A stretch of DNA of 64,000 nt. Source: Nannobrachium achirus (taxonomy: Eukaryota > Chordata > Actinopteri > Myctophiformes > Myctophidae). The translations under genes were made by a program, and so were the position numbers. The stretch is from positions 53,936,950-54,000,949 of the forward strand of contig OY997641.1 of NCBI GenBank assembly GCA_963921795.1, read 5' to 3'. Below the pieces are notes generated by a model. The model was not told the origin of the DNA, ran no database searches, and worked only from the letters and a program-made list of their open reading frames with translations. Shown here piece after piece: positions 33,497 through 44,445 of the stretch (positions are counted from its first letter, which is position 1; every line of letters starts with the position of its first letter).

Positions 33497-35656
33497 CTAC
33501 ATATCAATTTGGGAGTCCTGTACAGAGTTACCGGAAAAGTCCTCCTCCTCAGGACCTCCATTCACAGGTCCTACTGGTGACCACCCTAGTGGACACGAAT
33601 GATGGAGGTGACCAAACTCATGACAATGCCAGCATTCTGCGTTCCGCAGTAAACGTGCGTATTGCTGCGTGTTAAGACCCTGATGTTGCTGCTTTCCTCT
33701 CCTCCTTAAACCTCTTTGTGTAGGTCCTCTAAACACAGAGTTTTGCATTGGGTAAGTATTTTGATAGCACATGGAGGAAGGTGGGTCTATCATTGGCCAA
33801 TCTCCAATCACCTCCTGTGGGGCAGGTGTGGTTGTGCTCACTGTCAACATGCACTCAGCAAAGGCTGCATCTTGGGCAGCTGTGTGAAGTTTTTTCTTCT
33901 GTCGCTCTAATTCCTGTAGTTGTAAGAGTGCTATTTTATGCGTAATTTCCGTTGTGCTCTCTGATTTTGTGTTATTTTCCTTGATGTATCTGTTGTAGTG
34001 GTGAAGCACAACAGCTTGCCATTCAGCCTGGGGTTCGACACTTAGTCCAGCGACATCCGCTAGGGTGTCACATAATTTGTCAGGGAGGCCTGTAAGAACC
34101 ATGTCACGAAAGATTTGAACATGGGTATCATCTCGGTCATAATGTGAGCACATTGTATGGAAGTAATGGCTCTGGGCACGCGTAATATAGTCGTGAATGT
34201 TCTCATCAGGTTTCATTTTAAGCGTACGCATTAAGGCCACATCCGTCTTCATGGGAAACTCTAAACGGAGTGTATCCCAAAATCGAGTGCAGACTGGGGC
34301 AAGCAAAGATGTGTCTGCTATCTGCATAGTTCCTGCATTATTTTCAAATCGAGTTAACCACATAGTGCCTTTGATTCGACCCAGAATGGCCCGAAGATCT
34401 CTCACTGCAACTTCCTCATGGGCTGTCAAGCGGTTTAATTCTGTTATCCACACATTAGCACCACTAGACAGAGAGGGTAACTTGCACACGTAGGCTTCAA
34501 GATCCAGGAGTGACCATGGCTCATAAACCTGTCTGCCTATGTGATGGTCAAAGTTTACTGGAAACTGGCCACTGGGTACTTTGGTGTTTTCCTCGAAGGA
34601 CAGTTTGTGCTCTGCATCACCATGGCTCAACATTGTTGGTAGCTCATGCAAGCTGGACTGTGAGCTAAGGACAGATTTATGCCTTGGAATGTGCACACCG
34701 GAGCTGGACTCCTCCAGTATGTCAGCCTGTTGTGGTGATGTAATAGGGATTATCAAGCCCTCAATCATGTTCCCTGCAGGGGCAAGGCGAAGCAGATTTT
34801 GACACACTTCCTGCACCATGCTACTGGCCCGCTGCAAGATTTCTTGCTGTTCTAGAATGTGCTTGAACAGCTCAGGGATGGTTAACCCAACCTTAACGTG
34901 TGTGGTACTCACACTGTCACTGCCTATGTCCACCTCATTGTTTGTCACTTCGACAGGATTTGTAACAACAAAGTCCTGACACTGTAAGTTAGATTGTGCA
35001 TCATCGAAAATAGCCATGGGTGTGCGAGGGGAAGCAGAAGCATAAGGCGGGGGAGGCGGACCCAGCTCGGACAGATCCTGATAAAGCACTTCACATGTCA
35101 GCTGTGCTTTAGATTTTTTCTCAGGAGAAGTCAATAACAGTCTTTGATAGAAAAGGTTGGAGACTTGATAGCGCTTCTCAACGTATTCCTCTGTACTGCT
35201 AGAAAATACAGTTTTCTTCGTTCCTTCTTTGGCAAACCGCCAACGCTCCTCCTCGAATTTATGTATTTGGCATATTTGATCTCTTGTGACAGGCCAATGG
35301 TGGGGGTCAGTCTGTACACAGCCACATTCACGAGGGTGTAAGGTTAAGATCAGAATTCCTTCATTCTTCCATTCTGTCAATAAGCGATTGGTCCAATGGA
35401 GAAGGGAAATAGCCTTTGTCCCATGTGTGGAGTCAATGCTCCTTCCATATAAAATGAACTGCTGTTCAAACGTAGTGGCCATGTTTAAGATTTCATCAAA
35501 AGTAGTGGCCATGTTGAAGATTTCAAAGGATTGGAGAGAGGTTCTTCCTGATTTTTTCCTAAGTGTCTGCTGTCTGTCAATCGTTTTTATTTCTTTTTTT
35601 TTTACAACTGCAAATCTCTTCCACCCCGTCAAAACCCTAGGTTTGCCTGCTGTCAC
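33497..35656 (-). CDS. gag: Retroviral-type Gag, 719 codons, intact
   Basis: This single open frame is the longest in the window. The N-terminal quarter is matrix-like, with an internal repeat of NMATTF and a probable real start at MATTFDEILN. A proline-rich PPPPPYASASP late-domain-like motif lies near residue 225. The capsid-like region includes PWSLLDLEAYVCKLPSLSSG, LRAILGRIKGTMWLTRFENN and ENIHDYITRAQSHYFHTM. A zinc knuckle CWHCHEFGHLHHSCP (CX2CX4HX4C) lies near the C-terminus. Gag assembles the particle and packages RNA. The frame ends at a TAG with no protease frame after it. It is the only coding part of the inner element. Identical LTRs and no stop codon point to very recent insertion. 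The family within LTR elements or endogenous retroviruses is not assigned. Confidence 0.85.
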   Translation of the reverse strand: MTAGKPRVLTGWKRFAVVKKKEIKTIDRQQTLRKKSGRTSLQSFEIFNMATTFDEILNMATTFEQQFILYGRSIDSTHGTKAISLLHWTNRLLTEWKNEGILILTLHPRECGCVQTDPHHWPVTRDQICQIHKFEEERWRFAKEGTKKTVFSSSTEEYVEKRYQVSNLFYQRLLLTSPEKKSKAQLTCEVLYQDLSELGPPPPPYASASPRTPMAIFDDAQSNLQCQDFVVTNPVEVTNNEVDIGSDSVSTTHVKVGLTIPELFKHILEQQEILQRASSMVQEVCQNLLRLAPAGNMIEGLIIPITSPQQADILEESSSGVHIPRHKSVLSSQSSLHELPTMLSHGDAEHKLSFEENTKVPSGQFPVNFDHHIGRQVYEPWSLLDLEAYVCKLPSLSSGANVWITELNRLTAHEEVAVRDLRAILGRIKGTMWLTRFENNAGTMQIADTSLLAPVCTRFWDTLRLEFPMKTDVALMRTLKMKPDENIHDYITRAQSHYFHTMCSHYDRDDTHVQIFRDMVLTGLPDKLCDTLADVAGLSVEPQAEWQAVVLHHYNRYIKENNTKSESTTEITHKIALLQLQELERQKKKLHTAAQDAAFAECMLTVSTTTPAPQEVIGDWPMIDPPSSMCYQNTYPMQNSVFRGPTQRGLRRRGKQQHQGLNTQQYARLLRNAECWHCHEFGHLHHSCPLGWSPVGPVNGGPEEEDFSGNSVQDSQIDM

Positions 35657-37147
35657 AGGACTTACGTCGCTACACGCCGCTAGCTCAAAATAAATTAATA
35701 AACAAATATTAATTTATTTCGGAGCGAATATGAGTTGTCAAACAACTTCGTCCTCAAATCCTACGATTTGTGGCATGTTTGACCTGTCATACCCACGGAA
35801 AACAGTATCAGTATTTCCCTACAAACCCCACCCCAATCACATCAGCTTTGTGTTTTGCGGCAAACCTGATAAAATATAATGACTCAAAAACGGACTGTTC
35901 TAAGACACAAACGATTGAGAGCCATTTATGGAACCGTGTTTGCCACAGCCTATGAATTATAAGTGGGTGCGCCTACCCAGTCTATCCTATAGAATCTAAC
36001 CCATAAACCTTTCCCTCGTCACTTACCCCTCAAAGGGACCACACCCTAAACTGGTTCTTTTCACAAGGACAGGAACTCAGCAGCACTCAACAGCAGCCAT
36101 GTGCTTGTCTGAAAGTTGGAGGAAGGAAAACAAAAACATATATATATAGTATCAAAACCTGTCGCTTATCTTTTTACTTCGAGGCTGAGCGACTAGCAGT
36201 CTCACCGTTCGTACTTCATCTCCAACGTAAAGAGCATTTAACATTTGTTTTTGATCGAGACGATAAATCTCACCGCTGCTACCTCCTCCAGCATACAGAG
36301 CTATATTTTTGATCGAGACGATAAATCTCACCGCTGCTACCTCCTCCAGCGTACAGAGCTATATTTTTTGATCGAGACAATAAGCCTCACCGCTGCTACC
36401 TCCTCCAGCGTACAGAGCTATATTTTTTGATCGAGACAATAAGCCTCACCGCTGCTACCTCCTCCAGCGTACAGAGCTATATTTTTTGATCGAGACAATA
36501 AGCCTCACCGCTGCTACCTCCTCCAGCGTACAGAGCTATATTTTTTGATCGAGACAATAAGCCTCACCGCTGCTACCTCCTCCAGCGTACAGAGCTATAT
36601 TTTTTTTTATCTCCTGTTGTTAACTATTATTAAAATCGATTCAAAAGAGCTAATAAACATACAGACAAAAGTCTCTCATACAGTTCTCAATATAATATGG
36701 TGCAAGGAGATTAAAAGACTTAAGTTTGCACAGAAATTATTCAAATGCTGTAAAAAAATCTATACCACACCTTGTCTAAGCATTTAACTCAAATTTGACC
36801 TTTATCTCAGACTTCACCAGGCAAATCTACACCCTATGACCTCAAAGCATTACTGGTAAATGTGATCTCAAACGTCACCATCCAAATCCACACAAGAAAT
36901 CAGATGCTGTTCATAATTCATGTCATTATCTCTACACTCTAAAAACAATACTATCATTGACCTAAATTTGGTATAATGCAGTTTTCGTACAATACTTTAC
37001 ATGGTACAATTAACTATACTAAGCATATACATGCATTTTTTCAGGGATCCCTAAATTGTACCATCAAATATTGCTAAAAAACCTGCGGATGGGTCCCCAA
37101 TGGACCGAAAAGTCTCCTGGACTGGACGCCTGGACTCCAGACAGGAT
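35657..37147 (-). other. Inner element, 1.5-kb leader
   Basis: The leader runs from the primer-binding site to Gag and is unusually long. It carries the tandem repeat array listed separately and no supported open frame. The packaging signal would be expected here by analogy, but no specific structure was identified. Confidence 0.6.
36249..36606. repeat. Six tandem 58-59-bp repeats in the leader
   Basis: Units of the form TTTTTTGATCGAGACAATAA followed by GCCTCACCGCTGCTACCTCC occur six times. The last four are nearly identical, and the first two differ at ACGATAAATCTC. A diverged seventh unit may precede them near 36190. Arrays like this in LTR-element leaders often vary in copy number. Confidence 0.92.
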
Positions 37148-37165
37148 AGACGTCGAGGGTCACCA
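37148..37165 (-). promoter_or_regulatory. Primer-binding site of inner element, tRNA-Trp-like
   Basis: Two bases after the 5' LTR the minus strand reads TGGTGACCCTCGACGTCT. TGGTGACCC followed by CGACGT is the complement of the 3' end of vertebrate tRNA-Trp, apart from one extra T. This is where reverse transcription would be primed. Confidence 0.65.
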
Positions 37166-37167
37166 GC

Positions 37168-37577
37168 TGATGCGTCGTTCTATATCCTAAATAGTCCAGT
37201 TATGAGACGTTTACACAGGAGCACAGTTCAGCTATTAAAACTCAGCATAGTTTAATGATTACACAGGGTAGATTCCCCACATGAATATATATAAACATAT
37301 GAACAGCAAATGCATGAAAGTAAACAGAATACAAGCCTGAAGTTTCACAACGAAGAGTACGTTGCATCCACTGCAAGCAGCAAATCAGTGCCCAACTAAA
37401 ACAGATGTTTCAGTTGTCCACCGGAGAGATCTCTGAAGGACCCCTTATCTGCAACTCTATATATCATTCTACCAGCAGCGGCCCTCCTTTCTCTGATTGG
37501 CCAGCAGTGCTCAAGGAACACTCTAAAGAAAGATAGTTGTTTTAGCTTAAAGGAATAGTTCACACATTTTCACATTA
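37168..37577 (-). mobile_element. Inner Gag-only element, 5' LTR
   Basis: It is identical by eye to 25875-26284. Its end supplies the TAA that terminates the outer element's open frame at 37578. On the minus strand the LTR starts TAATGTG and ends CGCATCA. Confidence 0.92.
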
Positions 37578-39362
37578 CTTCTGAACAAGGCAAGGCGATG
37601 CCCAGCGTGATCCATCTTTCTCAGGCAGATGATTAAACAAAGTATCCAGATGACCAAGTGTCTCAGAGTTCTTTAACAGACCTTGCCACAATGATGGATC
37701 AACGGTAGGCAACACCCATATCCCAGTTGCTAAACATGCTGCATGAACATCCAAGTTGGACTGCACATCCGGTGGGCGGGATTCACGAACATGAAATGGC
37801 TTCAGTAAGTTAACATGACATAATATGGTGGGTTTCCTCCGCTGAGGAGTAAAAAACAAATAGTTTAAGTCAGACATTTTCTTAACCACTGTATGAGGAT
37901 CTGTAAATTTGTCTTGAAATGGCGAGCCTGTGATGGGCAACAGTGCCAACACACGGTCACCAGGGCTGGAAACTCTCTGCTCAGTGCTTCTGTCTAAATA
38001 AGGTCGGTGCCAAAACCCATTCACATAGTCAAGTAATTTGCGACGAGGCTCTATCGCCTTCCACTGGTTACTCAGAATGACTAATGGTACAGTATGGCCA
38101 AAGACCAGTTCGTTTGGAGACTTTAGACTAAACCCAGTGCTTTTCTGTGCAACCTCTCTGATTGAGAGCATTAACCATAGTAAACACAAAACAGTGAGAA
38201 AATAAACTGCACCGGATTTCAAGCGAGGGAGTAGGCCCCCACAATCAATGATCAAATGTCCAAAAGGTTTGCTAATTTCAGGAATTGTTTCAGAAACGGA
38301 AAACATTGGTCCTGAACCCAAATTCTGTTTCTTCCCCAAGTCACACTCAATTGCTTCGGAATTAACACGGAACATGGCACGTGTCAGTGCATCAGCTGGG
38401 ACCACTTCAGGAACCTCGGTTTCACTCTCCTCAGGTTTTACCAAAGGCACCTCGTCCACTACTAAAGGTGGTGGCACATCCGTCCACACACGTGCACCAG
38501 CCAACCCATTACCCAAGATCACATTTACCCCTGCCACAGGTAAAGCGGGACGCACAGCCACACCTGTCAGACCCTGGAAGAGATTGGAATAGAGCATGAT
38601 GTTGTGAACAGGAACATTGAGGACAGTTAAACCCATCCCCAACACAGGAATAGAGGACCCTGTAGCACTCTCCCTAGTAAATGGTAACACTGATGCCTCA
38701 ATAAATGTATCGTGTGCTGCTGTGTCACGTAGTATATTTACTGGCACTTTAACATTACTTCCTACAAGTGACACAAAACCTGCACTGATGAACGGCCTGT
38801 AGGACGCATCAACCTCAAGATTTTGACATTTTGATATTCCACATTTTGACCGTTTGACTCCCTTAACCTGTACCTCCTCCAAGCTTGGCGCAGGCACAGC
38901 CATAGCCGCACCTTTTGCAGAGGGAGAGGTAGACATAGTCTTTGCTTTTAGAGCGTAACAGTCAACTTTCCAATGGCCTTTCTTATGACAGAAGTTACAT
39001 ACTTTCTCCTCACGCGTGCCATGACCAGGGTTCGCCTCCGGTGTAACCGCCATGCCTGAACTACCTGGAGAGCCCATTTCGACACTCTCATTGCCAGCAC
39101 GGGACTGGACAAAGGAGCGTCGCTCCCCAGAAGAGCGCCTGTGTGTCAACACATATTCATCTGCCAACGCAGCGGCTTCAGCAGCAGTTTGGACTTTCCT
39201 ATCACTAATGTAGTTGGCAATATGTTCAGGCAATGTGTTCTTGAACTGTTCGAGGACTATAAGGTCACACAACCCTTCAAAGTCCTTAACTTCCAAGGCG
39301 GCACACCAGCGGGCGAAATAGCATGACAAATCGCGTGCAAACTCTATGAGTCTTGTTCTCAA
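37578..39362 (-). pseudogene. Outer gypsy: Gag C-terminus, protease and integrase remnant in one frame
   Basis: The frame starts in a SCAN-like capsid tail (FEGLCDLIVLEQFKNTLPEH). A zinc knuckle CNFCHKKGHWKVDC follows, then a retropepsin-like segment VPVNILRDTAAHDTFI in which the usual DTGA is DTAA. Next comes GVNVILGNGLAGARVW. The frame then jumps straight to the integrase core start (FGHLIIDCGGLLPRLKSGAV) and its end (STGFSLKSPNELVFGHTV), and on to the integrase tail (GDRVLALLPITGSPF, CHVNLLKPFHVRE). The integrase catalytic middle is missing, yet the frame is open. DTAA would very likely be inactive. A stop is provided by the inner LTR. Confidence 0.85.
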
Positions 39363-39882
39363 TTTTTCGCCACGTCCGAAAACGTTGGCGATAGGCTAAG
39401 TTACTGAAAATGTCAAAATCGTGAGTTTGAGATCCCGAGGGCGTTGCCCTACCACCAGATAAATCCCCAGCAGTGAGTTTACCTTCTTTTATTAGCTCAA
39501 GCTTTGCACGTTCAATCTCCAGTCTAGACTGCTCTACTTTTAGCCTCCCTACCTGTAACTCTTTCTCCAACTGATTATTCTTCCCCTCTGCTTGCAACAA
39601 AAGCAACTCTTTCTGTTGCTCAAAAGTAAATTGAGTAGTGGGCATTTTAGGCATGGTCACTGGTTCAGTTAACGTTTCCTCATCCTCCACTACAGATTCT
39701 TCAAGAATCCCCTTGTCCTTTAAGTTAGCGATCAAAATAGACTTTACCCGCTCCTTTAACCTTCTGTCTGTAATTTCTATCTTAAAGTGCTCAGCTACTC
39801 CCAGCAGCTGGTCCTTAGTGAAATCATCTAAGGTTTCTTCACATGGAGATGCAACAAAGTCCTCAATCTGAGACATTTTCAA
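39286..39882 (-). pseudogene. Outer gypsy: Gag N-terminal part
   Basis: It starts MKMSQIEDFVASPCEETLDD. A long coiled-coil-like helix with QQKELLLLQAEGKNNQLEKE and REERA-type heptads is typical of SCAN-containing gypsy Gag. It overlaps the next frame. A frameshift near 39370 and a short deletion remove the front of the capsid domain. Confidence 0.8.
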
Positions 39883-40561
39883 AACAGTAAGTTCAACTGG
39901 TCAAGACAAAAAAAAAAATGCGACTTACTTATTTTCAAGGTACTGTATAGTTAAATTTTTAAAGAGCAAATTAGTATTTGTTTAATAAATAGAGAAAAAC
40001 AAATTCCAAAATGGAACAAATGCTCCCCCTCTGTCTCGTTAGGACAGGTGAGACAGGTGCGCCTACAGGAGCGGCACTCCCCCTACCTCAACTGCCTAAC
40101 CCAAATTAAACTAACACAACTTGCCCTAGATCTTCAGTGGGCCTCCCGAGTAACCACACCTCCATGGCAATCTCGGTGGTCACCACCCAATCCCATCTTG
40201 TGTGGGACCGAGTCTAACAAAATACAATATTCAAACAAAAAAAACAGTGCGTCCCCCTGCGGGTAACACCTCTGACCTATGTGGGTGGGGAGTACTGCCC
40301 CTCAGACTGTACCAGACACACCTGCCCCACCTGTCCCAATTACCACACGGTAACTGATAGACAGCACAACCAAAAACCAAAAAAAATAAATAATAATTGT
40401 ATTTACCCAAACAATTACTTAGATTACATTTACTTAGATTACTTTTACTTTAAATAACTCAAACAAACTCAAACTCAACTTATTGTAGAAGATTACTTTA
40501 CCTGTCACCAATGTCACGGCCAACCCGAGTTCCAACTTTTCACGAACGGCGCGAGCCCCCA
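39883..40561 (-). promoter_or_regulatory. Outer gypsy leader with tRNA-Pro-like primer site
   Basis: The minus strand directly after the 5' LTR reads AATTGGGGGCTCGCGCCGTT. TGGGGGCTCG (from 40561) is the first ten bases of the tRNA-Pro complement, and the following bases have diverged. The rest of the leader is non-coding. Confidence 0.6.
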
Positions 40562-40564
40562 ATT

Positions 40565-40992
40565 TGTCACAACCTGGCTCTTAGGCCATGACAAATCGAG
40601 GAGGACACGAGGCAGTGGCTTTTAAAGTATAACAATAATTTATTAACAGATGGTGTAAACGATAATGTACAAGAGTTTGAGGTGTGTTAGTCAGTAATCA
40701 GTAGTGTCAGCAATGCATGGATGTGTGGTATAGTGTGGGGTGTTGTAAGGTGTGTAAACTAAGCATAAGGAGAAACAATAGGTGCTGTCGTCATGAGAGG
40801 GAGAGAGAGATTGAGGGTGCCATGCAGGCTTTTATAGGGCTCCAGGGAGTACTGGCCAGGTGCTCCCAATGCCCCTAATCAGCCACCTCATTGGCCGACA
40901 CCCGAAGGCTCTGTGGGGAGAAGCAGAAGTACAGCGTTCCACCATACATAGGCTAACACAGGCCCTGCAGGCCAGGCCAAGGGGCCGTGACA
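40565..40992 (-). mobile_element. Outer gypsy element, 5' LTR
   Basis: This is the 428-bp partner of 24909-25326. Differences are few: TTCCACCAT is present only here near 40938, there is a small TA gap near 40731, and there are scattered substitutions. The TAAG duplication follows at 40993-40996. Confidence 0.92.
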
Positions 40993-41090
40993 TAAGACAC
41001 TACACTTTTGCAACATTTATAGTAGACAAGTTTCCCAATGTTACAGGGTTCCATGTATGTTGCTGAACCTGTGTATATGGAGGACTGCAT

Positions 41091-41147
<57 letters not shown>

Positions 41148-41630
41148 GATGTGTTGTGTATTTGTTTTATGACTGTACAGGTATATGTTTATTTAGTTTT
41201 TGTAATGCATTCACATTTTGTATTAATTGTACTTGGAATGTTGGACTGCACTTTAGTTTTAATAATAATGAGCTATTAATAGGGCATAGCAGTGCCCGTG
41301 GTTTACTGGTGCCACTAAAACATTGTCCATTGTTCACACAGTTTGTCCACACATTTCTTTTCACAGAAAGCAAGGCTTTATGGCCATGATTCACCAGGAT
41401 CCTGGATGGCTTCGTTCTATAAGCTTAAAATAACTTAGCAGTAAACCAGGCCCACTGCTATGCCTTATATAGAGTGTATTAGATGCATTAGAAGTGTATA
41501 TGATCTGAGTACATGCAGGGCTCACTGTGTTGCTGAACCTGTGCATATGGAGGACTGCATAGTGCATATTCATACTGTTGTGTAGTTTGTTTTATGAATG
41601 TACAGGACTGTACAGCGCCACCATATAGTC
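40993..41630. repeat. Local duplication, copy 1 (right part)
   Basis: It matches 43505-43625 and 44520-45150: for example CACTTTTGCAACATTTATAG, then AATAATAATGAGC, then GGACTGTACAGCGCCACCAT. An (AC)n tract (41093-41142) stands where copy 2 has its solo LTR. Confidence 0.8.
41093..41142. repeat. (AC)n microsatellite
   Basis: An AC run within the duplicated segment, next to ATAC units. Confidence 0.9.
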
Positions 41631-41669
41631 GGGGATCCACATGCCCAAAAGCTCAAGGAATAGGGTTGA

Positions 41670-42281
41670 ACCTGTGATGTTCTGCCACACTTTTTATTTC
41701 AGTTTTATCAATTAGTTTGGTCATTAAGGTCCACAGAATGATAGGCCTGCTCTGCCGGAAACATCGCGAAAAAAGGTTATGGCCATTTGTATATTCACTG
41801 TCCGATTGACTCCACTACACAAAATCTGCTTTAAGTAGCATGTGAGGGGTCAAACTGGAGGGTTTCCATGATTCTGAATACATTGTAAGCATTTGTTTTG
41901 CACAAAAAACATTCCTTGGGCAAGAAAACGAACCAACAAAACAGTGAAAAGTGATGACTCATCACTGTGAAGACTGTGAAAAGTGATAACTCATCACTTT
42001 TCACACTTTTGTTGGTCCGTTTTCTAGCCCAAGGAATGTTTTTTGTGCAATGGATTCAGAATCATGAAAACCCTCCAGTTTGACCCCTCACATGCTACTT
42101 AAAGCAGATTTTTTTTCTTTTTTATAATATATTTCCTTTCCTGTGTAGTGGAGTCAATGGGACAGTGAATGGCTTTTTTTTTCGCGATGTTTCCGGCACA
42201 GCAGGCCTCTCATTCTGTGGACCTTAATGACCAAACTAATAGATAAAACAGAAATAAAAAGTGCGGCAGAACATCACAGGT
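41670..42281. mobile_element. 612-bp foldback element
   Basis: The ends are ACCTGTGATGTTCTGCC and the complement. Complementarity runs through TTAAGGTCCACAGAATGA, CCGGAAACATCGCGAAAA and AAACATTCCTTGGGC to a centre with AAAAGTGATGACTCATCACT. A partial relative occurs at 52900-53125. No target duplication was resolved. Confidence 0.85.
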
Positions 42282-42609
42282 CCTCTCCCTTTTTGAGGGA
42301 CTGGATCCCCGGCTAATGGAGGAACCAGATGTGGGGTAGTTGCATTCCCTCTGCGGTCGTTTGTCCGGCCTTGTGGCGTGGGACTCTGAGTGTAAATAGT
42401 GTAAATAGTATATGTGCTCTTTGTATCAGTATTATTTAATATTCTTATGTGTCGTGTTAGTGTCAGGTTTTTTGGTTGTTCTTTTTGTATGTTGTATTTT
42501 CTTTTTTTGCTTGTTTTGTCTGTATGTGATCCAGTATGGTCTTGTATTATGTTGTTTTGTATGTCTGTAAAAAAAAAAGAATAAACATATTGTTTAAAAA
42601 AAAAAAAGG
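42282..42609 (+). mobile_element. Retroposed LINE 3' UTR with poly(A)
   Basis: T-rich 3' UTR-like sequence ends in AAAGAATAAACATATTG and a poly(A) tract (42599-42609). It abuts the foldback element. The coding part is missing. L1-type is likely because of the poly(A) tail. Confidence 0.5.
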
Positions 42610-42740
42610 TAAGGTTCGACTACAAAATGACGTCACTCGCGACTTCTGAAAAGCATTAGACCGAATGAGAGTTCGGAAATTTGCACGTCGGAAAGTCCAA
42701 CTTGCCGAACATTTCGGTCAAAGTATGGAGAGGCCTTTTG

Positions 42741-42858
42741 AGAGATCCCTGTGATGCCAGGGGGAACAAATCCCTTTTATCCCATATATGGATATATGGA
42801 GATCCCTGTGATGCCAGGCGAACAAATCCCTTTTATGCCCATATATGGAGATCCCTGA
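42741..42858. repeat. Tandem ~54-bp repeat, about 2.2 units
   Basis: GATCCCTGTGATGCCAGG, then GAACAAATCCCTTTTAT, then CCCATATATGGA is repeated twice, with a third start. Confidence 0.85.
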
Positions 42859-43019
42859 GGTCCATAATTCGTCTACATCACTGAATAAATAAATATTTAA
42901 GAACGGTCTACATTGTCTGGCGGATAACAACTGTCGCCCTGAGGCATCTTACTAGTATCTTTTTTCTTTTTCTTTTTTGCCTTGTTCTTTTCGCTGGCAG
43001 TAGGTTACTTTTTTTCATA

Positions 43020-43628
43020 CATTTCATACATCTCTGTCACTTCTCTAGTGAGCTTTGTAAATCTGTCAATTCTGCATCCTGACATTGTAATGTACGGTAA
43101 AAACCTAGATGGTCGTTTGGTTCCTGCTTCCGACAACTGCATAGCAACCAAGGGGTATTAAAGTCTTTGCATCCTGTCTAAACTGTCAGTCGATGTTCCG
43201 ACCCTGTTCATGAACGGTCTTCATTCAACTTTATACTTTGTACTTTGAAACTTTCTTGTCTGAAGGTAGAATTGTTTTGCCTTTAGTGAGTTTTCCACCA
43301 GACTTCACTGCAGTCGAGACTTAAGGACACCACACACACAGCTGCGTCTCCCTCCACCTCATACCTCTACATGCTGGATTCAAAAGAGGAGGTATGCTTT
43401 GTTTGCTCCGTCAGAGTTAACATTTCTATTTTTAACAGTATCCAACTATAAATGCTACAAGTACGCTTGTGATCATGCAGAGGTGTCTTATATTTGAATA
43501 TAACACTGTAAATACACTTTTGCAACATTTATAGTAGACATAAGTTTCCCAATGTTACAGGGTCTCCATGTAGTATGTACTGTATGTTGCTAAACCTGTG
43601 TATATGGAAGACTGCATACTGTACATAC
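43020..43628. repeat. Local duplication, copy 2 (left part)
   Basis: Counterpart of 24480-24908 plus the start of 40993-41630. At about 43500-43515 it runs through the point where copy 1 holds the outer gypsy element, without any insertion. Confidence 0.8.
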
Positions 43629-44445
43629 TGTGGTGTCTCGCTACGGGGAACGCCGCCAGGTAAGCACGCCACCAGAGAGAGAGAGTGGCACGGAGGGAGA
43701 GCGAAGCCAAGAGGACCGCACCTACCGCTGGGACGCGTCATTGATGGACGGTACCTCCCTTCATTCATGCTTCATCAGCTTGATGCCGCCGCACCTGTGA
43801 TAGCCGGCCCGGATGGGCACCACGCCTAAAAGCGCTGCCAGCGCTTGCTCTCCCTCAGTCTCTCTCTGGTTCTCCGACAAGCTAAGACGTGCAAACTGGC
43901 GGTAAGAGCGAGCCCACCACTATTTCCCATTATTATGTATTACGAAGTACTTTACTGACATTGCCTTGTCCTCCTCCCTATAGGCAACCACGGTGCGCCC
44001 ATAATGCAGGACATGGGCAAATAGGCAAACAAAGGAACGCATGGCAAGGAACGAGGAAGGAGCCCTGCTTAAACGGCCCGGTGCCGCCTGCCCGTTTCCC
44101 CCCCCCCCAAAGAGGCCTAAACTAACCCTGCCTGATACCTACCTCTCTGGCCCTACTCTAAGTCCCAAACCTGAACATTGACTTACCTGGCTCGGCTCAG
44201 GAAGAAAAGCTGAGTGCTAAAAAAGGGACATTGTTTATTATTATTTAACAGTTATTATTCTCCTTTTGCCATTTGTTATTTATTGTTTATCCTTGAGAAA
44301 AAGTATACTAAATAACGGTGCATTCCTCCCCGTTTGGCCTGAGGCCTCTGCAAATAACCCTGTGTTCATATTGATTTAAATAAATATAGCCTGCGGGCTT
44401 TGCGCCATACCTTTGTTGTGTCTTGGTTGGGAACTTTACACCACA
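43629..44445. mobile_element. 817-bp solo LTR
   Basis: It starts TGTGGTGTCTCGC and ends AACTTTACACCACA, so TGTGGTGT faces ACACCACA. ATAC flanks both ends (43625-43628 and 44446-44449). TTTAAATAAATA near the right end is a possible polyadenylation signal. There is no internal coding region and no second copy in the window. Confidence 0.75.

Noticed and set aside
34197..34493. Plus-strand frames across 33700-35700
   Set aside because: They are antisense to the 719-codon Gag.
36249..36606. CRISPR-like array
   Set aside because: Units are directly adjacent with no unique spacers, in a eukaryotic retroelement leader.
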